Origin: SM1-50 sp964467345
Lineage (GTDB): Archaea; Thermoplasmatota; E2; DHVEG-1
Direction of reading: 5' to 3'
DNA: 64,000 bases
Assembly: GCA_964467345.1 (NCBI GenBank)
Contig: CAYXPY010000008.1
Location: forward strand, 1-64,000
The translations under genes were made by a program, and so were the position numbers. Below the pieces are notes generated by a model that had not been told where the DNA came from, did not search any database, and saw nothing but the letters and a program-made list of their open reading frames with translations. Shown here in pieces: positions 1-9,174 of this stretch (positions are counted from its first letter, which is position 1; the number at the start of each line of letters is the position of its first letter).

Positions 1-679
1 GCGCGGGAGCACCAGGGAACGCGAACGCAAAACCCACCCCGATGAAACCAAAAGCGGTCCCTACCTGCGTACCTCGGGCTATCACACCACGGCCGGTGGC
101 CATCTCCGCGACCGAGACAGCCGAGCTGTCCGGATAAAAACCGCGCCATTGCATAAAGAGACGGGGACGAGGCAACATGAACGGTGGGATGACAAACCCC
201 CATCCAGCGCCTGCCATGCTACAAAAAAACAAAGTCGCAGTATCTTCATCTAAAGATCGTGAGGGCATCAGATGACCCCATCGATGTGATATACTCGTAC
301 GTGACCAAGGTGGTTCGATGAGCGAGCATATCTCTTCAGTTGTAACTTTATTTGAGAGTAAGTCCAGGTCTGCAAGCGTATTGATAAAACGAACCTTCAA
401 CATCCGCGTACTCTCTCCACACGGGTCAATCGCATTCGCCTCAATCACAGCAGAGAATAACTCCTTCAAAGTCATTCCAGAATCATACGAGATAGACTGA
501 GAACGAGACATTCCATTCACACAAAGTGTGATACCTACTTCTTCAGCCGGAGCACTTTTTCGTTCAAAATTATCTCCCATCACTGACTGAGACGCACAAA
601 TTGCTCCAGATGCAATGCCTCCAAATAGAACCACAATGATTATAATATTAATACCTTTTATTTTTAGGGTTTTTTCCAT
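1..679 (-). CDS. Partial secreted or membrane protein, C-terminus outside window
   Basis: On the minus strand a frame opens at ATG 679-677 and stays open to the window edge, at least 226 codons, so the 3' end is missing. A GGGAGG ribosome site (690-685) sits 5 bases before the ATG and fixes the start. Residues about 9-28 form one hydrophobic stretch that ends in small residues, like a signal peptide or N-terminal anchor. The middle is mixed and has several cysteines. The last visible residues are rich in Gly, Ala and Phe and look like another membrane segment. I do not recognise the family. Translation and start are seen directly; the surface location is inferred. Confidence 0.6.
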   Translation of the reverse strand, partial: MEKTLKIKGINIIIIVVLFGGIASGAICASQSVMGDNFERKSAPAEEVGITLCVNGMSRSQSISYDSGMTLKELFSAVIEANAIDPCGESTRMLKVRFINTLADLDLLSNKVTTEEICSLIEPPWSRTSISHRWGHLMPSRSLDEDTATLFFCSMAGAGWGFVIPPFMLPRPRLFMQWRGFYPDSSAVSVAEMATGRGVIARGTQVGTAFGFIGVGFAFAFPGAPA

Positions 680-978
680 GGTATCCTCCCTGCAATCGTT
701 TTATAATGAAGATGGTCTTATTTTAACATTGTGCTGTAGTATTCCTTATAAGTTTTTAAAAAAAAAATAATAAATTTTCTTCGAAATATAACTCCGATAA
801 TCGGTTTTCTCCCTAAGAAATCTGATTTCGCTATTATATAATAGAATGAGTAAAAACACTTTTTTTCGTTTTTTTACATTTTGATATTTTTCCAGGGTAT
901 GTTTAAATACCATTCTTATTAAAGCATTAAGCATTATCTGAGATGAGTTTAAAGGTGAGACAAGGAAGAGGACCTATC
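680..978. promoter_or_regulatory. AT-rich divergent intergenic region
   Basis: This gap separates two divergent genes and is very AT-rich. A TTTAAATA box at 902-909 lies about 25-35 bases before the expected transcript start of the acyltransferase-like gene. A GGAAGAGG ribosome site lies at 963-970. A 62-codon minus-strand frame (746-934) is low-complexity and has no coding character. I see no RNA gene here. Confidence 0.4.
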
Positions 979-1746
979 ATGTATCATAACCAGATTAGGC
1001 TAGGAGACGGGTGTCAATCTCAACGTTTTGTTGAGTTGGATATCCTTCGAGGGTTTGCTATCCTGTTCATGGTCATCCTTCATTTGTTCTGGGATCTTGA
1101 TTACTTTGGGATCCTTCCTCTTAACGAACAGTTTTATTCTCTTAATATCATTGTTCCGGTCATGTTTTTTCTGCTTGTTGGAATCTGTCTGGCAGTCAAT
1201 AATAACAAGTATCAAAAGCAACCGATAAAACTATACTGCAAAACTATAGTGCGTGGACTGTGGATTCTCAATCTTGGAATGTTACTTACCCTTCTGACTG
1301 CAGTGTTTCTTCCAGACCGACCGATTCTTTTTGGAGTGCTTCATTGCATAGGCTGTTGCATCATTCTTAGTACTATTCTGCTGAGGTTCAAATCAACAAA
1401 TTTGATTTTGGCTACACTTATAATAGTTACTGGTCTTGCCATTGGTTTTTTTTATACGACAGAAAATCCGAATATGGCTGAACTGGCAACCGGTATCCAT
1501 GAGTCAGATGTCGCTGCTCAGACCATCGATTACTTCCCAATCCTTCCCTGGTTTGGCGTCTGTCTTCTTGGAATTGCAATCGGAAACGTGGTCTACAAGG
1601 ACAATAAAAGAAGATATTCATTTCCAGATTTGTCAAGATACAAACCCACAAAAGTATTTTCCTGGATGGGGCAGCATTCGTTAGCCATCTACCTAGTCCA
1701 TCAACCAGTTATCGCCGGTGTTTTATTTCTTTATATTGGTCTGTAA
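979..1746 (+). CDS. HGSNAT-like (DUF1624) membrane acyltransferase family protein
   Basis: About 255 residues with roughly seven hydrophobic segments. The N-terminus carries ELDILRGFAILFMVILHLF, the conserved Arg/His first helix of the heparan-alpha-glucosaminide N-acetyltransferase catalytic family (DUF1624). The C-terminus has GQHSLAIYLVHQPV, typical of the same acyltransferase superfamily. Members are integral membrane proteins thought to move acyl groups across or onto surface glycans; the substrate here is unknown. I chose ATG 979 because GGAAGAGG lies eight bases upstream. ATG 943 is an in-frame alternative without a ribosome site. It stands alone, divergent from the left-edge gene. Confidence 0.75.
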   Translation: MYHNQIRLGDGCQSQRFVELDILRGFAILFMVILHLFWDLDYFGILPLNEQFYSLNIIVPVMFFLLVGICLAVNNNKYQKQPIKLYCKTIVRGLWILNLGMLLTLLTAVFLPDRPILFGVLHCIGCCIILSTILLRFKSTNLILATLIIVTGLAIGFFYTTENPNMAELATGIHESDVAAQTIDYFPILPWFGVCLLGIAIGNVVYKDNKRRYSFPDLSRYKPTKVFSWMGQHSLAIYLVHQPVIAGVLFLYIGL

Positions 1747-1863
1747 ATCCCTACAATACTCTTTTTCATTTTCCGTGGTAAATTATGGGTTTACTGAGTT
1801 GCAGATATTTTGTGGTAAACCAGGTAAATGGAAAAAAAAAAAATCGAAATGGGATACTACTCG

Positions 1864-3987
1864 CTATTGGTTTGTATATTTTCTTTTTAAATAAAGCAAA
1901 AGACAAAGACCTAGGCTCAACAGAACAAGAATGGTATCAAAACCTGGCGTGCTTTCTGAGGTACTTTGAACTGAGACGGTAGTTGAATATGAATTAACGC
2001 TGCCTAAATCATCTTTAACTTCTAAGGTCACAACGAAAGGACCGGTCGATACAAAGGAGTTGGTAATAAATGGTTCAGTAGACCAGTTGGTGTCATATAT
2101 CCCGTCGCTGTCAAAATCCCAGCGGTACTCGGTTATGAATCCATCGGTGTCATTGCTTAGTGTTGCATCAAAAAGGATTCCTTGGTTGACCGGAACGGTC
2201 GAAGGAACAGTAAAAAGAGCGTAAGGAGGGGTGTTTATAAAAATTTCACTTTGTATGGTCGCTGTGGTGTTTGCCATGTTGCTACGGCCGTCATCATCTA
2301 CCACGGTGAGAGTCACCATGTAGACTCCAGGGTCCGAATAGGTATGTTTCGGCGTCATATCGAGAATCTGACTACTCCCATCACCAAAGTTCCATCGATA
2401 AAAGATAATGGTCCCATCAGGATCTGTACTTTGTGCGCCGTCGAAGGTGATTGATTGATTCAGTTTTACTAGATAGGGTCCTCCGGGGTTTGCGACTGGT
2501 TTTTGGTTCTCCGGGGGTCGTTGTTTTGTGGTAAAAAACCAAATATCAGATTGGTTTTGTTGTAGACTGTCGTTTGCGATAACATACCAGGCATAGGTCG
2601 TGTCAAAGGGTAAGGTGAAACTACATGAAGCATTTGTACCATTGACTACATTGCGGACGTACCCTATTTTTTCATCATTGACTGCATTGTAGAAGGAGAC
2701 AAGCGAGATAACACTACTGTCCATATCGATTATTTTGACGTTTAATGTAACTTTCAATCCAACGTTTTCTTGGTCATCAACTGGTGATGGATTAGAAGGT
2801 TTTTCCGGTGGTTTTAAAAAGTTGCCAAGAGGATAGTTATCTTTCCCTCCAGTGCTGATGGTGTAGGGAGCGTCGCCGATTCCATCAAGGTCTCTGTCAA
2901 CATAATTGTAATCATCCCAATAGTTACCCATTGTACTATGATCCCATTGGTTGCTTCCTTTTTCTCTAGCATGTACCTTGTTGTTTTTGAAGTGATTGAG
3001 ATAGATGAGATTATTGCTACTTCCCTGAACGGTTGACAAAGCGATGGAGGTGTGGTTTTCGAAGGTGTTACCGCGTATTTGGGATCCTGTTTTTTGGACA
3101 CTTAATCCAACTTGTCCGTAATTGAAAATATTATCACTGATGATACAATCATAGGAATCCGATGTAACACCAGTGACAGAATTGTTCGTAAATGAATTGC
3201 CTTGAACCCTATCATTTGTATCACCGGTGATATAAATACCGTGGAATGTGTTTTTTCTAAAGGTGTTCTGCGTCATATTCATATTTGAAGAATCCTTTGC
3301 ATAAATCCCATAATTATTCATAGTGAAATAATTATCATAGAGAATGTTCTTCCTTGATGAGCGAAGATTTATACCGGCATCACTCGAATTTGAAATATTG
3401 TTATTTGAAAAGACATTATTATTCGATTCCAACCCGTAAATGCCTTTTGTATCATTTATGATGTTTCCACTTATGGTATTATCATCAGATGAATCAAGAT
3501 AGATACCCCAGTAACTGCATTGAGAGATATTGTTCTTCTGCAAAACAATATTATTTGATGTCACCCTAATAAGCGCCCCTGATTGAGACGTTATAAAACC
3601 AGCGGGATCTTGAATAACAAAGTTTTCCAAGGCCACAAAATCAGCGGTGATATCAATAAGATATTTATGTTCATCACGACGAGCAATAGTACTCTGGCCA
3701 TCATCAATACCACCAATAAGGGAAATACGCTTATTGATGATCAAAGTTTCATTGTACAAACCACTAAAAACATAGATAGTATCCCCATCTTCTGCTAGAG
3801 TAATAGCCTGCGTGATTGTCTGATAAGGATGTTCAGCAGACCCATCCCGAATTGCTGAGAAACTATCATCGACATAGATTTCCTTTCCCGCAGCTTGCGT
3901 CTGATCAGTTAGGCACAGCAATGCAATACTGTTGATTAATAAAAAACTCATTAAAAATACCGGAAAAGTTGTATGTTTTATGCTCAT
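1864..3987 (-). CDS. NosD-type beta-helix surface protein with two PKD domains and PGF-type tail
   Basis: A 707-residue exported protein. Residues 1-32 are a signal peptide. Residues about 36-365 are a right-handed parallel beta-helix of NosD/carbohydrate-binding type, with many short NxI/SxN repeats and the opening IYVDDSFSAI. Residues about 390-490 look Ig-like. Two PKD domains follow at about 500-580 (WNFGDGS core) and 585-672 (YRWDFDSDG core). The tail reads TPGFDT, then a hydrophobic helix, then KRKYTNQ. This matches the layout of PGF-CTERM, the archaeosortase-processed sorting signal. It is probably a cell-surface or S-layer-associated protein. Its ligand is not evident. It is a single gene, convergent with the acyltransferase-like gene. 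Confidence 0.85.
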   Translation of the reverse strand: MSIKHTTFPVFLMSFLLINSIALLCLTDQTQAAGKEIYVDDSFSAIRDGSAEHPYQTITQAITLAEDGDTIYVFSGLYNETLIINKRISLIGGIDDGQSTIARRDEHKYLIDITADFVALENFVIQDPAGFITSQSGALIRVTSNNIVLQKNNISQCSYWGIYLDSSDDNTISGNIINDTKGIYGLESNNNVFSNNNISNSSDAGINLRSSRKNILYDNYFTMNNYGIYAKDSSNMNMTQNTFRKNTFHGIYITGDTNDRVQGNSFTNNSVTGVTSDSYDCIISDNIFNYGQVGLSVQKTGSQIRGNTFENHTSIALSTVQGSSNNLIYLNHFKNNKVHAREKGSNQWDHSTMGNYWDDYNYVDRDLDGIGDAPYTISTGGKDNYPLGNFLKPPEKPSNPSPVDDQENVGLKVTLNVKIIDMDSSVISLVSFYNAVNDEKIGYVRNVVNGTNASCSFTLPFDTTYAWYVIANDSLQQNQSDIWFFTTKQRPPENQKPVANPGGPYLVKLNQSITFDGAQSTDPDGTIIFYRWNFGDGSSQILDMTPKHTYSDPGVYMVTLTVVDDDGRSNMANTTATIQSEIFINTPPYALFTVPSTVPVNQGILFDATLSNDTDGFITEYRWDFDSDGIYDTNWSTEPFITNSFVSTGPFVVTLEVKDDLGSVNSYSTTVSVQSTSESTPGFDTILVLLSLGLCLLLYLKRKYTNQ

Positions 3988-4052
3988 AATCCCATCCTTT
4001 CACTCAAAGATGCATCATGTCAGAGAATTAAATAGTTTTCCGAATCCATACA

Positions 4053-4060
4053 TTTAAAAG
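4053..4060 (+). promoter_or_regulatory. TATA box of coaD
   Basis: TTTAAAAG lies about 25-28 bases before ATG 4084. This predicts a nearly leaderless transcript and supports the second ATG as the start. Confidence 0.45.
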
Positions 4061-4083
4061 ATTGTTATAGTATGAATGGTGCT

Positions 4084-4545
4084 ATGAACGTCTGTCTTGG
4101 TGGAACGTTCCATCCTTTCCACAAAGGCCACAAAGAACTCATTCGTAAAGCATTTCAAATCGCTGGACCCACGGGAACTGTTTTGATTGGAATAACCTCT
4201 TCGGCCATGATTCAAAAGAAAGGAAAACTCGCTTCATATGAACACAGAAAAAAAATCATTGAGGAATTCCTTGAGCAGGAACAGGTCCTGAAACAATCAA
4301 CAATACAGAAACTGACCAATAAATTCGGACCAACACTCGAAGGGGATTTCGATGCAATCGTCGTCTCCCCAGAAACCAGACCGACCGCCGAAGAAATAAA
4401 CAAAAAAAGAATACAACAAGGGAAAAAACCACTACAAATCATCAGTATCCCTTTTGTTCTTGCAGAGGATGAAAAACAAATCAGTTCAACGAGAATACGA
4501 AAAAACGAGATTGATGAAAACGGTACATTGCTTCAAGAGGATTAG
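4084..4545 (+). CDS. coaD: Phosphopantetheine adenylyltransferase, archaeal type
   Basis: About 153 residues of the nucleotidyltransferase alpha/beta-phosphodiesterase superfamily. The N-terminus has GGTFHPFHKGHKELI, the T/HxGH ATP-binding signature. SSTRIRKNEI near the C-terminus matches the second conserved motif (ISSTRIR). The archaeal family makes dephospho-CoA from 4'-phosphopantetheine and ATP in CoA synthesis. ATG 4084 fits the family N-terminus and the promoter position; an in-frame ATG at 4072 is the alternative. It is followed 44 bases downstream by a small unknown gene on the same strand. Confidence 0.85.
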   Translation: MNVCLGGTFHPFHKGHKELIRKAFQIAGPTGTVLIGITSSAMIQKKGKLASYEHRKKIIEEFLEQEQVLKQSTIQKLTNKFGPTLEGDFDAIVVSPETRPTAEEINKKRIQQGKKPLQIISIPFVLAEDEKQISSTRIRKNEIDENGTLLQED

Positions 4546-4589
4546 GTTTAAATAGAAGAAAAATATCCGCACAAGCAGGGTGAACGAAC

Positions 4590-4889
4590 ATGTCCTACGT
4601 AATCTTTGAAGTGAAATCAGCAGAGGCTGGAAAAATCCAGACCATGCTGCAGGATGATATCGTCAACAGACAAAGTATTGTGATTCGTGATGCAAATTCC
4701 TTAGACATTAAGGAAGCAGTGTCCTATTTAAAGGTTGAAGGAAGTCCCGAAGGACTCAAACGTGCAGAGGAACTGGCAAAAGAACTTGGTTTGACAAAAC
4801 TAAAAGAAAAAAAAGCAAAACAAATCGAAGACAAGATAAAAGAACAAGAGGATTCTGCAGCCACTGGCATGGGAATGATCTTTGATTAA
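4590..4889 (+). CDS. Small unknown protein with charged helix and ribosomal-stalk-like tail
   Basis: A 99-residue protein I do not recognise. A GGTGA ribosome site lies six bases before the ATG. Residues 1-65 look like a compact alpha/beta domain (MSYVIFEVKSAEAGK start). Residues 66-90 are a Lys/Glu-rich helix. The end is EDSAATGMGMIFD. This acidic stretch plus hydrophobic tail resembles the C-terminal peptide of P1/P2 stalk proteins, which end MGFGLFD. The similarity is short and may be chance. The gene follows coaD and converges on the HDAC-like gene, only six bases away. Confidence 0.6.
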   Translation: MSYVIFEVKSAEAGKIQTMLQDDIVNRQSIVIRDANSLDIKEAVSYLKVEGSPEGLKRAEELAKELGLTKLKEKKAKQIEDKIKEQEDSAATGMGMIFD

Positions 4890-4895
4890 AACAGA

Positions 4896-5903
4896 TTAGA
4901 GGTCCCAATACGCCCTCAATTCTTTTTTCATATTTTTTATGACAGATGTTATGTCACCAGTCCCTTTCACAGGATCATCAAAATGAAGAGGATGATTCAT
5001 CAGTTGACCAAGCTGAGACATGAAACACTTACCAATCCATTGAAGATTATAACCCCCTTCAAGCGTGATGACGATCCTTGGTTGAACCTTCTGGAATCTT
5101 TTTATCATCTCCCCAAAAAAATTCGCAGAAAGCTTCAGACCACCAAGTCGGTCTAAATGATGAGAATCATACCCTGCAGAAACAATGATAAGATGCGGCT
5201 TGAATTGACGGGTAATCGGGATGAATATTTCATCAAAAAGCTCAGAGACAGCCTCATCACCAAAACCAAAATCAAGCGGAGCGTTTATCGTATATCCTTT
5301 CCCATCCCCGTCCCCCGTCTCCCAAGCATCACCTGTACCAGGATAATGAGGTGAAAGATGAAACGATTGGTACATCACATCACTGCGTTTATAGAAAAGG
5401 GATTGCGTACCATTCCCATGATGAACATCATGATCGAAGATTAAAACCCGTTTTTTTTCCTTGGAGAGTTCATGGGCAGCGAGTCCCGCATTATTAAAAA
5501 GGCAAAACCCCATGGAGCGCTCAGCAGATGCATGATGACCCGGAGGTCGAACCAACGCATAGGCGTTCTGAGCATCACCACTCACAACATTGGTACAGAC
5601 CAGTAAGACACCACCTGCGGCAAGTCGAGCAGTCTTGTAATCATCTTTAGAAACATACGTGTCTAAATCGATCCATGAATCACCATGTTGACTGATCTCC
5701 TTGATGCGCTCAATCATCTCTTGAGAATGCACTTCATAGAGCAATTTCTCAGGAATAAGCTCTGGCTCAATGAACTGAATTTTTTTATAAAATGGTGCTT
5801 GTTCGAGAACATCAAGAATCACATATAAGCGATCCGCATTCTCAGGATGATCAGGGGTATCGTGTTTGTTGAACTCATCAGAAAATACAACCTGCGTCGT
5901 CAT
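4896..5903 (-). CDS. Histone deacetylase family hydrolase
   Basis: A 335-residue protein covering the full class I/II HDAC fold. PPGHHA at about 120 gives the tandem catalytic histidines. FDHDVHHGNGTQ at about 153 gives the zinc-binding Asp and His. SAGYDSHH at about 243 gives the second zinc Asp, and LEGGYN at about 281 gives the transition-state Tyr. All catalytic residues are present, so it should be an active zinc deacetylase. Archaeal substrates could be acetyl-lysine on chromatin proteins, acetylpolyamines or a small metabolite; the sequence does not decide. It is encoded divergently from polB. Confidence 0.88.
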   Translation of the reverse strand: MTTQVVFSDEFNKHDTPDHPENADRLYVILDVLEQAPFYKKIQFIEPELIPEKLLYEVHSQEMIERIKEISQHGDSWIDLDTYVSKDDYKTARLAAGGVLLVCTNVVSGDAQNAYALVRPPGHHASAERSMGFCLFNNAGLAAHELSKEKKRVLIFDHDVHHGNGTQSLFYKRSDVMYQSFHLSPHYPGTGDAWETGDGDGKGYTINAPLDFGFGDEAVSELFDEIFIPITRQFKPHLIIVSAGYDSHHLDRLGGLKLSANFFGEMIKRFQKVQPRIVITLEGGYNLQWIGKCFMSQLGQLMNHPLHFDDPVKGTGDITSVIKNMKKELRAYWDL

Positions 5904-6009
5904 AGAACATCAGCAGAACATCAACAGGCCATCTTATAAGTATTACTTCGAAAGTTTAAGTACGACCAATGCATTAATGGTTAAAAATTAAAACTGGGGA
6001 AACGAGGTT

Positions 6010-8883
6010 ATGACAAACACACTTTTAGGCATTTCACCAAATTATTTATACCATAAAGGAAAAACACCACAGCTTGTCTCAGAGATACACCAGCCATACT
6101 TTCTTGCGTTTACCCCAACAAAGACAGATGCAAAGACCACACGAAAAAAGCTCCTGGATCAATGGAACCAAAACAAACAAGACCATCCGAAGTTATCAAA
6201 AATCACAGCAATCGGGGAACTGGAAACGTACCGAAGTTTCTGTGATTTTACGAAAACACGTGATGTTTTTAAGGTTTATACGAAAGAATCCTACCTCGTC
6301 CCTGAGATCAGTGATTATTTGTTTTTCGAACATGACCTCTTCACCGCCGAACATGATATCCCATACCACCAGCGAGCAATCGTTGATCTCGCTGCAGACG
6401 GTAAGACCTGGTTGTTTGACACAAACGGGGAGAAAACAAAGCTGAAGGTACTGGTGTATGACATTGAAACTACTCAGTATGAAGAAGGAAAACCACAGAT
6501 TCCCATTGATATCCTTGGGTACGCCTGTTTTAATATGGTCATTGAATCCAAGAAAAACCTTCAGAAAGAAGAGTTTAGTTTTGAAATTCGAGAGACCCCT
6601 TCGCACTGGAAAGACGTCGAAGTCATCCAGTATCTCTCACGATCCGTTGATGAGGAAATAGCACATTTGTTGAAATTCTGCAGAGTGGCAAAAGATGCTG
6701 ACATCATCTCAGGTCACAACATCGTTGGCTTTGATAATGTCCATGTGCATGGCAGGATAAATTGGCTGCTGAAGAATAAACAAGACCTGTTGTCGATCGA
6801 TGAGAAAAAAACATTCCAGAATTATCTTAACTTGTATTTCCGGCAGGATAAGTCGTTTCATTTCGGTATCATGGGCGCTGAGATCGTTCAATTGTATCCC
6901 AGCAGCTTTGATACCTATCTAGCTGCGCGTAAGTTTTACCCCTGGCTCGATGACTACCGGTTAAAAACACTTGCCCCGTTTCTGAACGTTATTATCGACA
7001 ATCGGGTGTATTTGGAACCATCACAGATTAAACTAGACGATCGGACGATGACGTATAACAAACAGGATATCCAGGAACAGATAGGTGTTTCACTGCATTT
7101 TCTCCAGCAAGCATTACCATTGTCCTTTACGACCTGCATGCCTTTTGATATGTTGCTTCCCGCAGGCGCAGTGAATATGTGGGACCATATGGCATTGCTC
7201 CGGGGGGCAGCGAAGAAAAAAATCATCCCACCGATCTGCCGGGTCAAATCTGTTTCTCAGACTCTTGTAAAGGAGTTCGGTAGTCTAACCACGAAAGACG
7301 AAATCATTCGTCAAGCCAAGAATCGAAGAGAGCAGCTCTCAAAGGATTTTGTGAGAGTCCTGAAATATGGAGAGGAGATGCCTGATTGGGTGGAATATCC
7401 GGAAGTTATCTATAAAGACCAGATCGGTGATGATGACGAAGAAGTCGTCAACTACCATATGCCTGGGGGGATGACCATTAAACCAGACAAAGAGGCGCGT
7501 TCACATTTTATCCCCTGGTACCATGTGGTGGTCGCTGATGTCGGTGCGATGTATCCAACCATTCTGAAGGCGATGAACATTGGAGCAGACACGGTGATGC
7601 TTGCCAGGAAAAATGAGACGCCTGATGCCTGGGTATGGCTCAAGAAGCTACCAGAGGGGTTTTTTGAAAAGAGAGACCTGAACTGGCGACAGATTACCCC
7701 CCAGGAATCCTATGCAGATAAAGGATACATGATTGGGGTCCGCATCGACCATGAACCGGGTGTCGTCAACTGTGCGATGACCGGCATCATGAACATGATT
7801 GGTAAAATAAAACAAGAGTTGAAGGACGCGAAAGGAAAGGCACGTGATTCAGAGCTTGGACGACTGAAGATGATGTACCAAAGCATGAAGGGTGCTCGGA
7901 ATGCGGGTACACATGGCATATTAGCAGCACCTACAGTCACCGGAAGGCAGTTTAACCTCTGGGGCGCTGCTGCGATTACGACAAAAGGACAGATGATTCT
8001 TGCAGACACGCTAGATGCCCTAAAGAAGGAAAACATTCGGGTCGTGTATGGTGACACAGATGGGATTTACATGGGATGTTCTCGTTCCATGGGCAACCTT
8101 CCTACCTTTTCGAAGAATCTCAAGGTTTCGCTACCAATCGACGAGGCAGCATGGTTAACAAAACCCCAGATCGCGATGGCGGCGATTAAACAAAGCAATA
8201 TTAAATGGCAAAACGAATTAAAATACCCGGATTTTGAGCTTGAACCAGAGCAGCATGACGCGATGATTTTTGTCAAACATAAGAACTATCTCATTTTTGA
8301 CAATAAAGATGGTCAAATCGAGATGATAACGAAGGGGAATAATTTCAAGGGTTCTGATAAGGCAAACATCGCTCGTAAGGTGCTTGCGGAGATCATGATG
8401 AAAGTGCTTCAAGACAATCCGCGGTGGGAGAACGAGGATGACGCACGGGCTGCGGTCCGGGAGAGTATTAAAACAAAGACGAGGGAGGTTGTCTCTCAGT
8501 TGGACCTAGCACGTGTTAATTTGAATGATCTCATCATTATCCAGGCGGTCCAGCCAGAGAAGCGATATAAATTGAACCAGGATGGGTCGTCGTCGACATT
8601 CGGCAGGCGAGCGGAAGCCCTTCAGTCGCTGCTTGGCCGACCGATTCGAAGTAGGGTGAAGATGAAGTTCGTTATCACCAAAAAACCGCTTCCCGGTATC
8701 CCGAAACCTTCTAAAAGTGGGGTTAAACCAATCGATTATATGTACCCGGTTGACCTTGTGAAAGACCGCAAGGAAATCGATCTCGATTGGTATAAGAAAA
8801 TGATTGAGAATTATGTGCAAGGTGCATTTGGATTGTCTGATATCGCAGCAACCGAACAGAAAGGACTGGATGCATGGATGTAA
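6010..8883 (+). CDS. polB: Family B DNA polymerase with 3'-5' exonuclease
   Basis: A 957-residue replicative-type polymerase. Exonuclease motifs: VYDIETT at about 150 (Exo I), GHNIVGFDNVHV at about 235 (Exo II) and YNKQDI at about 348 (Exo III). Polymerase motif A is DVGAMYPTI at about 510, motif B is KGARNAGTHG at about 627, and motif C is YGDTDG at about 680. The catalytic Asp residues are all present, so both activities should be intact. Motif A differs from the usual DFxSLYPS. The length is somewhat above the 770-900 typical for archaeal PolB. A GAGG site lies just before the ATG. Nearby priL and tmk fit a DNA-synthesis neighbourhood. Confidence 0.92.
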   Translation: MTNTLLGISPNYLYHKGKTPQLVSEIHQPYFLAFTPTKTDAKTTRKKLLDQWNQNKQDHPKLSKITAIGELETYRSFCDFTKTRDVFKVYTKESYLVPEISDYLFFEHDLFTAEHDIPYHQRAIVDLAADGKTWLFDTNGEKTKLKVLVYDIETTQYEEGKPQIPIDILGYACFNMVIESKKNLQKEEFSFEIRETPSHWKDVEVIQYLSRSVDEEIAHLLKFCRVAKDADIISGHNIVGFDNVHVHGRINWLLKNKQDLLSIDEKKTFQNYLNLYFRQDKSFHFGIMGAEIVQLYPSSFDTYLAARKFYPWLDDYRLKTLAPFLNVIIDNRVYLEPSQIKLDDRTMTYNKQDIQEQIGVSLHFLQQALPLSFTTCMPFDMLLPAGAVNMWDHMALLRGAAKKKIIPPICRVKSVSQTLVKEFGSLTTKDEIIRQAKNRREQLSKDFVRVLKYGEEMPDWVEYPEVIYKDQIGDDDEEVVNYHMPGGMTIKPDKEARSHFIPWYHVVVADVGAMYPTILKAMNIGADTVMLARKNETPDAWVWLKKLPEGFFEKRDLNWRQITPQESYADKGYMIGVRIDHEPGVVNCAMTGIMNMIGKIKQELKDAKGKARDSELGRLKMMYQSMKGARNAGTHGILAAPTVTGRQFNLWGAAAITTKGQMILADTLDALKKENIRVVYGDTDGIYMGCSRSMGNLPTFSKNLKVSLPIDEAAWLTKPQIAMAAIKQSNIKWQNELKYPDFELEPEQHDAMIFVKHKNYLIFDNKDGQIEMITKGNNFKGSDKANIARKVLAEIMMKVLQDNPRWENEDDARAAVRESIKTKTREVVSQLDLARVNLNDLIIIQAVQPEKRYKLNQDGSSSTFGRRAEALQSLLGRPIRSRVKMKFVITKKPLPGIPKPSKSGVKPIDYMYPVDLVKDRKEIDLDWYKKMIENYVQGAFGLSDIAATEQKGLDAWM

Positions 8884-8996
8884 CAGGGCTTTCCTGGTTC
8901 TGTTTTCCTTTTTGTTGCCTGTCTGTACCTTAGAAAGGGTACTAGTTGTACAACAAACCCTTTAAAAGAAGAAGACAACACTTGTGATTGAGAACT

Positions 8997-9158
8997 ATGT
9001 TAATCGTCGGACAAGTGTCAAGTAAAGAAGAGGCAAATGAAATCACTTTTATCGCAAAGCTTTTTATCGTTGGTCAACGAGCACGGTTTCTTGCGTCGAA
9101 CCCGAATGCTGCATGTGAGACCGACGAGGAAGATACTGAAGATGACGACGAAGGCTAA
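8997..9158 (+). CDS. 53-residue protein with acidic tail
   Basis: A short open frame from ATG 8997 to TAA 9156-9158. A TTTAAAAG box at 8961-8968 lies about 30-35 bases upstream, as expected for an archaeal promoter. Residues 1-36 are mixed and could form a small helix-strand unit. Residues 40-53 are almost all Asp and Glu (ETDEEDTEDDDEG). The function is unknown. Acidic tails occur in proteins that mimic nucleic acid or bind basic partners, but that is inference. It lies between polB and the convergent tmk gene. Confidence 0.45.
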   Translation: MLIVGQVSSKEEANEITFIAKLFIVGQRARFLASNPNAACETDEEDTEDDDEG

Positions 9159-9174
9159 GTGTTTTTTTTTTTGG

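Noticed and set aside
746..934. 62-codon minus-strand frame
   Set aside because: Low-complexity AT-rich sequence with Lys/Phe runs, and it covers the promoter region of a better-supported gene.
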